A DNA stretch of 64,000 nt from Theodoxus fluviatilis (GCA_034096865.1 JAWQFJ010002776.1:53627-117626), one strand, 5' to 3'; positions 21,615 through 33,069 are shown, numbered from the stretch's first letter. Numbers and translations: made by a program. Notes: generated by a model not told the origin, from the letters alone.

Positions 21615-23009
21615 GTGCAGAGGGGTCGAGCATTTTTCCGTCCAGGACCCCGCAGAGGGCTTTACAGAGGAGGGCGTACGGACACAGAGAGATCTCAGCC
21701 TCCAGATACGGAAATCAAGTGTTGGTACTGCGGGGAGAAAGGCCATAAGATACATACGTGTCCAACGAAACATGCCCCAGGGGACCAGGTTACGGCATCT
21801 TGTATCGTGGTGCCGTGTGGAGGCCCACGGAAATTTGCTTCGTCTGGCAGTCGGGATCAGATGCCTGACGTCAGCAGTGCCATGGCGTCGGAGAATGACG
21901 TGCCCAGTTCTTTACGAGTCTGCTCGGGTCGGGTGAATGGACGTCCGGTTCAGGTTATGCTTGACTCGGGGAGCTCGACCGTCGGGGTTCGTCGATCTTT
22001 CCTTACTCCGGATCAAATCACGGCTCGCGTGCTGCGTTGTCGACAGTTCGCAGGCGATATTGTCGAGCTACCAGTCGCACGGGTCAGATTGGATACTCCA
22101 GTTTTCAAGGGAGAGGTTGATGCTTGCGTCATCGATAATCCCGTATGTGACGTCATTCTGGGTATGATTCCGGGAGCTCAGTTCCAATGCACAGAGATAG
22201 TGGGGGCTGTGCAGACGAGGGCACAGGCTCAGGCTGAGGTGAAGCCCTTCCGTCCTCTACTTACGGCAAAATGTCCTCAGTTAGACATCACCCCTCAGAG
22301 GGTGCAGTCCTTGCAGAGGTCTGATGTTTCTCTTACCCCATGCTTCCAAAAGGCCAAAGACCAGCATCGAGAGGAGGGATCTCGAACTATCGTTTCTTTC
22401 CAGATCAGAGACGGTCTCTTGTACCGACAATTGATTCACAAGTCTCATGGCTCGACGAGTTGTCAATTGGTGGTTCCCGTGGAATTGCGCCAGTCGGTGC
22501 TTATTGCGGTTCATGACAGTACCTTCTCGGGTCATCAAGGACGTCATAGTACCATGAACCGATTGAAACTCTCATTCTATTGGCCTGGGTACCGTAGGGA
22601 TGTGGCGCTCTACTGTCGTTCATGTGGGGTGTGTTGGCGGACTACTCCAAAAGTGAGGGTGAAGCCCGTTCCCTTGCAGAAGACTCCACTTATTGAAACC
22701 CCGTTCCAAAGGGTGGCCGTGGATCTTGTGGGCCCATTGACTCCTCCTTTGTCCAGAGGAGACAGGTGTATCCTCGCGTTGGTCGAGGTGGCGGCACGCT
22801 GTCCGGAGGCAGTGGTGCTACGCTCGATTGTGACGGAGGCCGTGGCAGAAGCGCTGGTGTCCATTGTTTCCCGCACAGGGGTGCCCGAGGAAATGCTCCC
22901 AGACTTAGGGTTGCAGTTCACGGTTGTTGATGGAGGTTCCATCTCCTACCGATTGAAGGCAGTTGGAATTCGCAGGCGGATATGGTGTCGCAGATTATGC
23001 CGGAATTAA
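21615..23009 (+). pseudogene. Pol fragment: zinc knuckle, protease, integrase (no RT)
   Basis: A single 464-codon frame. A CCHC zinc knuckle sits at residues 36-49 (CWYCGEKGHKIHTC). The aspartic protease motif LDSGSS is at 116-121, with VCDVILGMIPGA at about 177-188. The integrase zinc-binding region has H300, H307, C337 and C340 in HDSTFSGHQGRHS...CRSCGVC. The integrase core shows D370 (VAVDLVGPL) and a degraded second site (LPDLGLQFT, D430). The frame then turns into unrelated residues and stops, so the third catalytic residue, RT and RNase H are missing. The direct protease-integrase junction suggests a Gmr1-type order rather than an RT deletion between them. Confidence 0.8.
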
Positions 23010-23039
23010 GCTACACAAGTTGCAGGAACTTGTTCGGAT

Positions 23040-23054
23040 TGATGGGGGAGTGGT
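23040..23054 (+). promoter_or_regulatory. Polypurine tract
   Basis: GATGGGGGAGTGG lies directly before the 3' LTR, the expected plus-strand primer site. Confidence 0.6.
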
Positions 23055-23635
23055 TGTTACGAATCGAATGTGCCGAATTGTATGTGCACGTGATTGTGTT
23101 TTGACTGTGATTATTTTAGCATGAGTTGGTGACGTAGTGACTGAGGAGTGTTCAAGTGTGAGCGGATGATCCGATTGATTGTATATTTGCGGAGTGAAAG
23201 CTGTGTGCATCACTCGAGCGATTGAACCCCAGGGAGACGGGCGAGTGCTGATTGTATCTGTTATCATTCTACATTGTAAATACCGCGGATGTATGATGAC
23301 TGATATTGAAGGAACGGATGAGTGAGTTGGCGTTGTTTTCAGGGTTCTTCGGCCTGGTACGAGTCCCAGAGACGCTAGCTGAGGCTCGGAGCTCTACTGG
23401 CGGGGGCCGGTGTGGAGACTGTCGGTAGGGGCCGCTTGAGCGTTTGTAGACTGAGTGTCGGCGGGGGCCGCACGTTAGCACCTGTGAGCCCTGGTGTAGG
23501 CCGGGACTGTTGAGTGATTGTGTTTGGTGCCGAATACACTTCGTTATATATCGGTGCTGGTGTTCGTGTTTTTTCTTGTTTATTTTCATTATGCAGGCTA
23601 GGCTGACCCGAGGCCCAGTTAGCCGGTCCGTAACA
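23055..23635 (+). repeat. 3' LTR
   Basis: Starts TGTTACGAATCGAATGTGCC and ends GGTCCGTAACA. It pairs with the 5' LTR but differs at many positions, so the element is old or recombinant. Confidence 0.9.
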
Positions 23636-23975
23636 AATGGGAGTGTATTCCATAACATAACACCTGAATATGTAATACTGCCTTTGAAAATGTCTACTCT
23701 AGGTTGTGGTAGAATGAAAGTGTTGCGAGATAGTGAATGGTTTGTTTGGGGACGAATGAAGAGATCAGTAAGATACTTCGGTGCTCGTGAATGAGCAAGA
23801 TTCTACTAAAATCTTTGTCATTGTTGATCATATTCTTCATCGTACCAACTGTTGTACATAGATAGGCTACTGTGTATTTTTTCTTATCTATCCATGTTTT
23901 CATTTCTTTATGAGCAAGGACAATTTGTAAGATAGGCAGAAATGCCTAAAATTTCATCCTTGATAAATAAAGAAT

Positions 23976-23978
<3 letters not shown>
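23636..23978 (+). mobile_element. LINE 3' end fragment
   Basis: The last 90 bp (AAGATAGGCAGAAATGCC... AATAAAGAATCAATC) match the 3' end of the LINE at 7.1 kb. Upstream sequence has no clear coding match. The tail runs into (CT)n. Confidence 0.5.
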
Positions 23979-24038
<60 letters not shown>

Positions 24039-24064
24039 CGTGCGTGTGTGTGTGTGTTTGAGTG

Positions 24065-24096
<32 letters not shown>

Positions 24097-24174
24097 CGTG
24101 TTTGTGCGTGCGTGTGTGTGTGTCTGTGCGTGCGTGTGTGTGTCTGTGCGTGTGTGTGTGCGTGCGCGCGCGCG

Positions 24175-24209
<35 letters not shown>

Positions 24210-24216
24210 CTGTGTG
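23979..24216 (+). repeat. (CT)n then TG-rich microsatellite
   Basis: CT at 23,979-24,025, then interrupted TG/CGTG repeats. Confidence 0.93.
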
Positions 24217-24647
24217 AAAATGTATCACCTCATACCCTAGATGACATGGAGACGCCGAATGCAATTGCAGCGCGTGAGAATGAGTGAGAGCTAACTACAC
24301 GAGATCTGTCAGAGTAATTTGAGATACATACAGCCCTATTGTTCTGCTTAATGGAACCCGACTTACCATCAGATTGCGCGGTCGGCGACCTGGAATGGTC
24401 TGGAGACAAAGAGGTTGATGATTAACAAATACTTCTTGTCTTCCAAAAAATTCAGAAATGATTTTTCAAACAATGCTTTATTAAGCTGATTTCATAACTC
24501 CAAAATTGAGAGAGAGAGCGAATCTTCAATCCATTATTTTATTTACCAGGAATAAGGCTATTGTTAGAGAATTTAACTCAATGAAAACGAAGGGGGTAAA
24601 TGTTCATCTATTTGTCATAAACGTTTGTCAGTCTGGCCATAGGTGAA
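24217..24647 (+). other. Unassigned sequence
   Basis: AT-rich, no recognised motif. Confidence 0.4.
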
Positions 24648-24651
24648 GTGT

Positions 24652-24727
<76 letters not shown>
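24648..24727 (+). repeat. (TG)n microsatellite
   Basis: About 80 bp of TG. It abuts the truncated 5' end of the next LINE fragment. Confidence 0.95.
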
Positions 24728-24728
<1 letters not shown>

Positions 24729-25270
24729 TCCAACACAGAAGCCCTCGAGCGATCTGGCCTTTGCAGTGTCTACACCCTCCTGCAGAAAGCCCAGGCCAGA
24801 TGGGCTGGACATGTGATCAGAATGCCAAACAGTCGACTGCCTAAGCAGCTGCTGTACTGAGAACTGTGTCAGGGCAAGCGCTCTGTCGGGGGGTTGGGGG
24901 AGGGGGGGGGGGGGGGGGAGGGCAGAAGAAACTCTACAAAGACTGCCTAAAAGCGTCCCTCAAAGACCTGGGCATCAACATCAACGCGTAGGAGACGCTC
25001 GCTGAGGACCGTCCAGCTTGGCGGAGCAAGATCATCACAGGAGCCCGTGCGGCTGAAGCCAGGCGCATCACCGACGCGCAACGAAAGCGTGCCGTGGGCA
25101 AGGCCCGCACAGCATCCACTGCCACGACGGCACCCACTCACTTGTGTCCCATAATATGTGGGCGGGCCTTCAAGGCCCGGATTGGCCTCATCAGTCATCT
25201 CAGGACCCACAGCCACCGGTCTTCCGTCTGACATTTGAAGCCATGGTCATCTTCGACTACAAAAGACGAA
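24728..25270 (+). pseudogene. LINE ORF2 C-terminus with C2H2-like finger, 5'-truncated
   Basis: The frame reads LLQKAQARWAGHVIRMPNSR, KLYKDCLKASLKDLGI, DRPAWRSKIITGA, and ends with CPIICGRAFKARIGLISHLR followed by TH. That is a C-x3-C-x12-H-x3-H-like finger found at the C-terminus of several invertebrate LINE proteins. A poly-G run (24,902-24,918) and an in-frame stop interrupt it. There is no RT, so it is a dead 5'-truncated copy. Confidence 0.7.
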
Positions 25271-25309
25271 CAGAAGAAGGCAGAGGAAGGATGTGGGTGT
25301 GCGCGCGCT

Positions 25310-25750
<441 letters not shown>

Positions 25751-26017
25751 CCACCCACACACGTAAACACACGCACATAAGTTGCATTTTACAGAAGACC
25801 CGATGAAGCCGTTTATGGGCAAAAGCTAGTGACAGTCTTTTTAGACATAGCATTGTTACACATGTGAGTTATTCAGACATGATATATAGCTTGCAAATTT
25901 CGAGGAAACAGAACAGCTTGAGGAGGATCTCCCATCGCACAGCACAGTGGAAAGCGAGAGCGAAGAAACTAAGGGCAAAGGACGATCACGTGACGAGCTG
26001 TGACAAAACTAAGCATA
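25751..26017 (+). other. Unassigned sequence
   Basis: No gene motif recognised. Confidence 0.4.
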
Positions 26018-26146
26018 GGGCGCGTTTGTTTGGCCACAAATCTCGCCATTCTCCCTGAATGGCCAGTCAAGGGCGAGTGAGACGCTCCTACAGCTAGAAA
26101 AACGCCCAATCATCTCGGAAGGCGGAAGAACATGGCTGCGTCCTGG

Positions 26147-26287
26147 CGCCAGAGTCGGTGAAGAAGTTGCCGATAGACGAAATAACTGACGATTCAGATA
26201 TCACAACAGTTTTTCACTTCATAGAACACACCATGGGGTCATATCGAATGGCACGGGAACTTTTTCAACGAAAAAAAGCATCCCGGG
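26147..26287 (+). pseudogene. Short conserved frame inside MITE copy 1
   Basis: The plus frame reads PESVKKLPIDEITDDSDITT followed by VFHFIEHTM and SYRMARELFQ. The 62-kb copy has the same frame with several substitutions. It sits one base out of frame with the nearby ATGGCTGCG. The protein is unknown; it may be a transposon N-terminus. Confidence 0.4.
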
Positions 26288-26492
26288 TTCAACGGTAGAC
26301 AATTTTGTCGAAAATGTTAGGTCTCGATTCATTTCGATCAATTCAAGGGACATAATTCATACAGCGTATGCAACGGTGAAGGGACATATTTCATTGAGCG
26401 TGCATATACTGCAAGCGAAAAAAAAATCGGCAGTGTATGTCCAGAAATAATCAATACACCTACTCTATATATACAAATGAACACTCGAACAG

Positions 26493-26597
26493 CTAATACT
26501 TCCGTGTACGTACACTTTTCCATTCTCGAACCCTGAGAAGCTCATTACAGGCACTGTTCTCTCCGAACACCAGCCGAACTCGCACTGTCTCCGCCAT
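26493..26597 (-). pseudogene. Short conserved frame from the other end of MITE copy 1
   Basis: MAETVRVRLVFGENSACNEL then LRVREWKSVR and a stop after 34 codons. The 62-kb copy (62,764-62,904) has a 46-codon relative that shares LLRVREWKSVRARKY. Function unknown. Confidence 0.4.
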
Positions 26598-26757
26598 TTT
26601 GGCTCATCCGGGTCACTGCAGAGGGAAGGATCGAGGGAGATCCGGACCTCCCTCGGCCTCCCGTCTTCACGGCGAGTGCGTCCTTATGAGCGAGGAACGT
26701 AGGCAACGCCTAGCCCTCGCGGTTCTCTCAAGATTTTGGGCCAAACAAAACACGCCC

Positions 26758-27516
26758 ATAGGCACTTACGTGTACAACGACATAGTTATCCCCCCCTAGA
26801 ATTCACAACAGGTTTACACAGGGCGAAGATGGTGGAGGACAAAGCGACAAAGATGACGCAACACCCTTCACCCGATGCTCGAAATGGCAACACAGCTTGG
26901 GACAAGGTCGAGTAAAGCTCTTCTGAAAGATGGACAAAGATCGACCGGTCCACGCTCGGCATGGACGTCCGTCCAAATCGACGAAGCCGTCGACGGCGCC
27001 GATGATGAGACCTCGGGCCAAACTCTCAGATTGCACAGCGTTCCTGGCTTCGAGGACGCTCTACAACCGTGTTCAAATCAATGAGAGCCGAAGTGCTATG
27101 ACCCATTGTTGCAGGCGTCTTTTGTTGTCTCGAGTCCACGGTCGCCAAGGATCTGAGTGAAGTATACTGGAAATCGGGACATTCTCACAAACCTTACAGC
27201 TATTACTTTTTTTCAATATGGTGTTGTCTATCTTGGTAACAGAAACTTCACTGTTGTAGGTATTTTGCCAGGCCAAAAGACTATTGAGGTAACGAAACCT
27301 GAATATGTTATTTCGAAGCAGAATTGAAAAGAATGGTGAAGGATACAGAGTCCATGTGAACCATAGGAACCAAAATGTGTGTATACAGTACACAGATAAA
27401 AAGGAGTGGATGCAAAGTTGTTGTGTCAGACGTTTATTACTTTTTTTGCGGGTATTGATTCCGAGTTTCTGATTATTTCGATGACAGAAAAGTTTTCAAA
27501 AGAACATTTCCTTGGT
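26758..27516 (+). other. Unassigned sequence
   Basis: No gene or repeat recognised, although ORFs overlap on both strands. Confidence 0.4.
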
Positions 27517-27526
27517 TGAATGAAGG

Positions 27527-28004
27527 TTCAGTTCAGTTCAGTCTCTTAACCCTGAGATGGGTTGTTGAGGCACCACTGATGACTTTCGGACAATCTTTCT
27601 CCATCGGTCTTTATCCTCTGTGGCTCGCTGTGAGTCAGCAAAGGTCAAGCCTGTCCACTCTTTGATGTTTTCTTTCCACCTCTTTCTCTGCCTGCCTCTC
27701 CTTCTCCCACCTGGTACGGTACCTTGCAGGATGGTCTTGGCCAGCCCACTGCCTCTTCATACGTGACCGTACCACTTCAGCTTTCTGCTTTTCACGATTG
27801 ACAGCAGGTCTTCGTACTGTCCATTTGCTCTCCTGATCCTGTTGCTGACTTCCTCATTCGTGACATGGTCTCTATATGAGATGTTCAGAATATTGCGGTA
27901 GCATCTCATTTCCAGGGCTTGTATCCGTCTCTGTAGTTCAGATGTGAGTGTCCAGGACTCGCATGCATACAAGAATACGGAGATGGCCAGCGTGCGCATG
28001 AGCC
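27527..28004 (-). mobile_element. RTE-like LINE 3' end, copy 1, 5'-truncated
   Basis: The minus-strand frame reads RTLAISVFLYACESWTLTSE, IQALEMRCYRNILNISYRD and SRKLKWYGHV. The 3' end has CTCAGGGTTAAGAGACTGAA and a (CTGAA)n tail. It is flanked by TGAATGAAGG at 27,517-27,526 and 28,005-28,014, a 10-bp target duplication. It differs by only a few bases from the longer copy at 45,128-45,868. A frame break after WYGHV makes it non-coding. Confidence 0.88.
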
Positions 28005-28324
28005 TGAATGAAGGACTAGATGAAATTCCCATGTTGCTACCACATTTAGCACTCGAAGTTTTTCGACTGAAATGATTTATGCTAAATGATTCCATATGGA
28101 ACAACATTTTATCAAATTAATGGCCGAGCACCACAGATTGTCCCAAAATATCGTCTGTTGCTTTTTTTTTCTTAATCACATTTAGGTGCCCCGAGATCAG
28201 GTGCGATATACGTAATAATCATATTTGTCAATGAATTGTCATTGCATATCCATTCAAAACGTCCCAAGGGTCTATCGATAAAAAAGTTTTGTTCGCAGCC
28301 TGGTTTGCGTAGGTAGATCGGCTA

Positions 28325-29295
28325 AGGCCTCCTCACATGTTGACACCTTTCTGGCATCTATGCTGTTTCCATGTGGAACCTCGCGCTTGAAAGTCGCAAA
28401 AAAGGTTTAAGAAGTGCTCAAACGTGGCAAGTCCCTGGCAACCATGCCGTTTCAATTGAAAATATCGCGCTTGCAAGTTCCAAAAGCAGTGTTCTGCCGA
28501 GTGTCTGCCTAATAGGAACACGTGCTATTTGTTATGTCCGTCGGACACCTCCTCGGACACCTAGTTATATGGGTTCCTGGTTGCGACATAGCAGTTAAGT
28601 TGTGTCCGGCCAGATGCCCCAACGGTGGCCTATCCTCGCTCGATTCGAAACTTGTGTGACTTCTTTTGTTCATCTGTCATTTGTAGGGTGGTCTGATGCC
28701 TAAATATGAATGTTGTGTACAGTTCTACGTCACTGTATCTTTCTAATGTGTGCAGCTTATTGCGGAAAAACCTCTTGTCGTCACAAGGGGCACAGCTGCC
28801 TCGATCGAGTGCAAAGAAAACCAAACGCCGCCCGTGTTGAACGACTGGGCAGAGAGCTGAGTGACACACGAAGCTAGGATGCGATTTCATACCGTATGGT
28901 GTTTTTCTCGTTTTGTTTGTGTGCAACTGGTTGGATGGGGAATTGTAAATCGGAAGAAATGTCACAATCACAATGAGCACGATGTTACAGGGAAAGTTGT
29001 TGAGGCACTTATCAACACACTAATTATGGCGTGAATGCACGTGGCCAAGTGTTATCATTGTCTCCCTCCATGCACGTGGCCAAGTGTTATCATTGTCTCC
29101 CTCCATGCACGTGGCCAAGTGTTATCATTGTCTCCCTCCATGCACGTGGCCAAGTGTTATAATTGTCTCCCTCCATGCACGTGGCCAAGTGTTATCATTG
29201 TCTCCCTCCATGCACGTGGATGTCCGGGGCTGTTTTCCCGGACACAAGGAAATGTTCTGTCCGTTCAACACATCTTGCCACGTGTGAGGAGGCCT
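28325..29295. mobile_element. TIR element (Harbinger-like MITE) with internal repeats
   Basis: AGGCCTCCTCACATGT at 28,325-28,340 and its inverted copy ACGTGTGAGGAGGCCT at 29,280-29,295 match at 15 of 16 positions. The flanks are CTA on the left and TTA on the right, close to the TTA duplication of PIF/Harbinger. It contains two diverged copies of an 83-bp repeat (28,353 and 28,436) and a 35-bp array. No transposase is seen. Confidence 0.7.
29035..29219 (+). repeat. 35-bp tandem array, five units
   Basis: Five full units starting ATGCACGTGGCCAAGTGTTA and ending GTCTCCCTCC, plus a partial sixth. Units are identical except one C-to-A change, so the array is young. Confidence 0.95.
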
Positions 29296-30446
29296 TTAGA
29301 CGGTTGGTTGGTCAGAATGTGGGTTGGTCCGTGGGTTGGTTGGTTACTCGGTTCTTTGCATGGATGGTTGGTGGAAGTTTTACTGCAACGTTCTGAAGCT
29401 AGTCCAAGCTATGTAGGATCCCACTAACTAAATGAAATGTTTGCGTTTATTTCCTTTCGTGTTCATGCAATTTCGGAGGAGGAGAAAAAAAAGACAACCA
29501 CTGAGCTAATGAGGTTGGGAGATAGGAAAAGGCAGCTGCTGAATTACAGTCTGGGAAAAATAAGAGAATTAATGTTGCATTACTATAAAGTTCCTGGATC
29601 GAACCCCGTTATCATCCGATGTGAATTTAATGTGTTTTATCGAGTTGATCTGACAGCTGCAGTTCTGCGTTCCTTTTAGGGGGAGTCACGGGGGACACGA
29701 GGAAAAAATATATCAACAGGCAATGGACGTATTTACAGATCCATACTTTTTTCCAAGAAACTGCCATTGTCAAGTACACAGTGCCTACGTCATCTCTGCT
29801 GACGTCAGTGGACCCTCTCATAGGGTGAGAATACATCTCATCAGTGCGAAAGCAGCATCTGTTGTGAGAAAAGAACCACGAGGTCACTTGGCTCCGCCGG
29901 CTGCGTAAAACACGGACAGCGAACAGCAGAAACCAGCGGTAACAATGGAAAACCACATTTACATTTCGTCGCTCGTGCCGCCTCCTGGAACCACCTGGCA
30001 AGAAATAACGCAGGATCATTACTAGTCACGCACCTGATTTCATCTTTTCCAATTCTCTCCACTTTGTCTTTTTTGGAGGGCTTGTTTCTCCCGGCTGATA
30101 ATTAACTTCCGTTGAAATGTCGCAATTTTCTTGCGGCAGCGAAAATGGAATTTGAACGACTCACTGTTGTCCCCGCCTTCAGGATTTTTGGTTAAAGTTG
30201 AGTAGCTGGAGCGGTTACTCAGGTAAGGCTATTGATGTGCCTTGTGACTTCTCTGGAGCGCCATGAATTTTTCTAGCCTTAGTTCGAACCTTTCTATGTC
30301 TGACTATTCCTGCTGACAGCATCGGGCGCATCTTCAATACGTCATGGGCACAACTCTTGATACAAAGCAGAAATGCTGCCAGAGATAGAAGGAAAATAAA
30401 GCTATTAGCTTTGTATGGTGACTTATTAGATATACATGTATATATG
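29296..30446 (+). other. Unassigned sequence
   Basis: TTGG-rich near 29,300-29,370. The rest has no recognised feature. Confidence 0.4.
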
Positions 30447-31027
30447 TTACTGTCAACTCGGGAAATCAGTCATTTCCGGTAATGACTAAAATTTTAAGTC
30501 ATTTCCGGAAATGCCTGAAGATTTCAGTCGTTACCCAGAAATGACTAAAAATTACCTTCAGACATTTCCAGAAATAACTATACCCGAAAAACCAATGTGC
30601 ATCTTAAGAGCTGTTCATTTTTACACCGTCTAAAAACATGCAAAAGAACACAATATCTAATTCACTTTTACGTGATTTAAATCACTCTTCTTTATTTTTT
30701 TTTAATGATCACTGGGCACAAGACATAAATGAACTTAATTTTTTTAAATTCTAATGATTTCTCTGCTATTTACAACACTAGAAACTGCTTCAAGTAATCA
30801 TTGGGTGCTTCAGCGGAGCACATGACATGATACCTAATTTAACTTCACTAATGATATAATGTAATCTTCTATTATGTACAGCACCAAAATTAATTAAGTG
30901 ATCTTGGGCCCCAAAGTGGAGGAAAGGGAACAAGGCATAATTTCTCCGTGTGAGTCAAGGTCTTTTCATTTTGATCGTAGATCAGTTTTATTTGTTGTGA
31001 TAGTTCAGGCTTTGATGACATTGACAG

Positions 31028-31510
31028 TTACGTTTCGTCTTTGTTTCGTAGCATTTGTATCTGTTTGTTTGGCACTTTTTTGTTCCTGCACAGCTGCATT
31101 TGACATAGCCCTTTCCACCACTCTGACCCAGTAATTATTGCCTCTCGCAGGCTCACGAAATTGTCGCAGTTAATGTCTCCTATATCCAACAGATTTTGCG
31201 GACCTAGTTCAAACTCATTCATTTCGTGCGAACCTTTCAAAATCCCACGGCAGGTTCCAACATAGTGAGTGTTGTTACCTCTTCTATCTAAAACAACTCC
31301 CAAAACAATGTGAGTGTTGTTACCTCTTCTATCTAAAACAACTCCCAAAACAATGTGAGTGTTTTTACCTCTTCTATCTAAAACAACTCCCAAAACAATG
31401 TGAGTGTTGTTACCTCTTCTATCTAAAACAACTCCCAAAATGTTTCTAGGATCATCTCAGCCTCTATTAACGAGTGGAATAGAGTCTGCGACAATGTCTA
31501 CTTTTTCTGC
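31028..31510 (-). pseudogene. Ginger/KRBA2-like C-terminal domain with repeat expansion
   Basis: The minus strand reads VDIVADSIPLVNRG, a stop, then DDPRNILGVVLDRRGNN. A four-fold repeat of LGVVLDRRGNNTHIV follows, then GTCRGILKGSHEMNEFEL and a cysteine-poor tail. The blocks before and after the repeat match one another in order with the family C-terminus, so the repeat is an in-frame expansion inside a real domain. Confidence 0.55.
31262..31440 (+). repeat. 45-bp tandem array, four units
   Basis: Units share GTTGTTACCTCTTCTATCTA and AAACAACTCCCAAAA, with one G-to-T change. The unit length is a multiple of three and so adds 15 residues per copy on the minus strand. Confidence 0.95.
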
Positions 31511-31707
31511 AAGGCAAAGGTCAACTTTGCTTCTTTTCACCATTCACTCAGCTTGTTCAACTTGACACTTTCAAATGGCTTGTCGATGACAATTGATTTT
31601 CCGTTGTCTACAAAACCAAATGAAGGAGCGCTGTGGTCTTCAACCGCGGCCGTGGAAGGTTGTACATGTATGCATGTCAGCTGAGTCACAAACTGCATCA
31701 CCTATGA

Positions 31708-32160
31708 TCACAATAAATGATGCTCAGTTAAAAGTGTGATGTCAGCTGATCCACCTGCTGCCGGTTCAGTAACACTGACAGAAGCATCCGGTCCTGCAGG
31801 TTCACTTGGAAGATCGCCTAAAAGCGGAATGAGTTCAGCGTGAGGCGATTCAGTAGAACCCGCAATGGCATGGATATCGTTTTCTGTTTGTAAGGGATTT
31901 AACTGATGAACGGGTAGAGATGTAGAGTTGAGACCTACTCCGGGCTCAACCTCAGACATTGCCTGGTAGAGCGATATTTTGATCGCCGCGTTGTGTTCCC
32001 TGTTTTTGGCGAACTGAACAAATAGCAGTCCGACCGACCAGCGTGTCGTTTGATTGCCAGGCATCCACGCTATCGCCTTCTCTTTAATGTTCGCGTTTGC
32101 TCTCTTGACCGAACCTGTCTTTATGCGTGGCATGGCTTTCTGACTATTCAGTTTCCACAT
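31708..32160 (-). pseudogene. Ginger/KRBA2-like integrase, catalytic C-terminal part
   Basis: The minus-strand frame contains SVKRANANIKEKAIAWM, then TTRWSVGLLFVQFAKNREHN and AIKISLYQAM. This is the block around the third catalytic residue of the integrase core in KRBA2/Ginger-like proteins, where the usual Glu in SVERAN-type motifs is Lys here (SVKRAN, about 32,107). That change and later stops argue for an inactive copy. Cut-and-paste Ginger elements use this integrase-like enzyme. Confidence 0.6.
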
Positions 32161-32314
32161 TTCATATTTTGACTGACATTCAGGCAAAATGGGTAAAAAA
32201 TTGTTCACAACTTTTTGGCATTTCCAGAAATTACCGATCAAAACAGCTACTTCCGGAGATGACGGAAATGTTTAGTCATTACTGGAAATAACTGGTTTCC
32301 CGATTTGACTGTAA

Positions 32315-33044
32315 TATATATACATATTAAACTGATTTAGACTTTACCCCCTACATTACAAATGTTACAGGATCTCATACAAAAGCCGAGTTCGCGACCG
32401 TCCGACGCTCGGACCGCTGAGCTCTTGTGGTTTGTTTCAGTTTCTGTTTACACTGCCATTGGAACAGCCTTGTTTGGTTTGGCATGGCCTGATCTGGTCT
32501 AGTTTGGTGTGTTTCACATTGATCGTGTTTGGTTTGGTTTGGTCGGGTTTGGATGTGCTTGGTTTGATTTGGTTTTAAGTTCGTAGGAGTTCGGTTTGGA
32601 CTTGTTTAGTTTGTATCTTTTGTTCAGCTTTACCTGGGTTGGCTTTGGTCCTATTCCGTTCTACATTTTGTCCATTACGTCGGTAAGCCACTATGGCCTC
32701 TGAGAGTTTGTCATGCGAGTACTGCCGCTTTATGTCTGTTTTGGAGGAACTCCTGGTCAAAGCATGTTCTAGTCCGCCTCAACAGCTCCACTACGGACGA
32801 CAACAATTGCCAAGTGGCTTGAACGCTAACGGATCAAGAAAGAGTGGTTACAGGAGAATGGTGGATGCCCTGTGCGTGCACAGCACAATCACTATCACAT
32901 ATTACTAATGTCTGCGACATACTTATTTTTCTTATAGCCTCTCTTCTCTCAGTTGACATAATTACTCACACACATACACACACACGCATACACATACACA
33001 TATCTGGGCCTTCTCCAGTGGCTCAACCGCAGCCACTAGGAGGA
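32315..33044 (+). other. Unassigned; GGTTT-rich low complexity at 32,455-32,580
   Basis: TTTGGTTTGG-like degenerate repeats in the first part, short CA repeats at 32,970-33,000. No gene recognised. Confidence 0.45.
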
Positions 33045-33069
33045 GGGGGGGGGGGGGGGGGGGGGGGGG
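33045..33069 (+). repeat. Poly-G run, 25 bases
   Basis: Uninterrupted G homopolymer. Confidence 0.95.

Larger units (their letters stand above)
19228..23635 (+). mobile_element. Ty3/gypsy LTR retrotransposon, Gmr1-like, internally deleted
   Basis: Two LTRs (19,228-19,821 and 23,055-23,635) bound a 3.2-kb interior with gag, zinc knuckle, protease and integrase in that order. No RT or RNase H lies between protease and integrase. Elements of the Gmr1 group have integrase upstream of RT, so the order fits that group and the missing RT/RNase H would lie in a deletion near 22,940-23,000. Total length is about 4.4 kb. The flanking 5-mers (CACGT and AATGG) do not match. Confidence 0.82.
26018..26757 (+). 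mobile_element. MITE, copy 1, with GGGCGCGTTTGTTTGG ends and ATA duplication
   Basis: The left end GGGCGCGTTTGTTTGGCC and inverted right end GGCCAAACAAAACACGCCC are imperfect terminal inverted repeats flanked by ATA (26,015-26,017 and 26,758-26,760). The whole 740 bp aligns, inverted, with 62,609-63,334. Two start sites face inward: ATGGCTGCG at 26,132 (+) and ATGGCGGAG at 26,597 (-). Three-base duplications and two gene starts fit a PIF/Harbinger deletion derivative, but no transposase remains. Confidence 0.75.
30447..32314 (-). mobile_element. Ginger/KRBA2-like DNA transposon remnant
   Basis: The terminal repeats TTACTGTCAACTCGGGAAAT (left) and, inverted, TTACAGTCAAATCGGGAAAC (right) continue with ATTTCC-rich inverted words. 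Subterminal CATTTCCGGAAATG palindromes occur near the left end. Flanks are TATG and TATA, a possible mutated 4-bp duplication. Internal minus-strand frames match the C-terminal half of a KRBA2/Ginger-type integrase. The N-terminal part is missing. Confidence 0.68.

Noticed and set aside
22940..23009. An RT deletion between protease and integrase
   Set aside because: The protease-to-integrase stretch is one smooth open frame with a linker typical of the permuted order; the visible damage is after the integrase core.
29437..29679. 80-codon ORF as a gene
   Set aside because: No recognisable domain, and no supporting neighbours.
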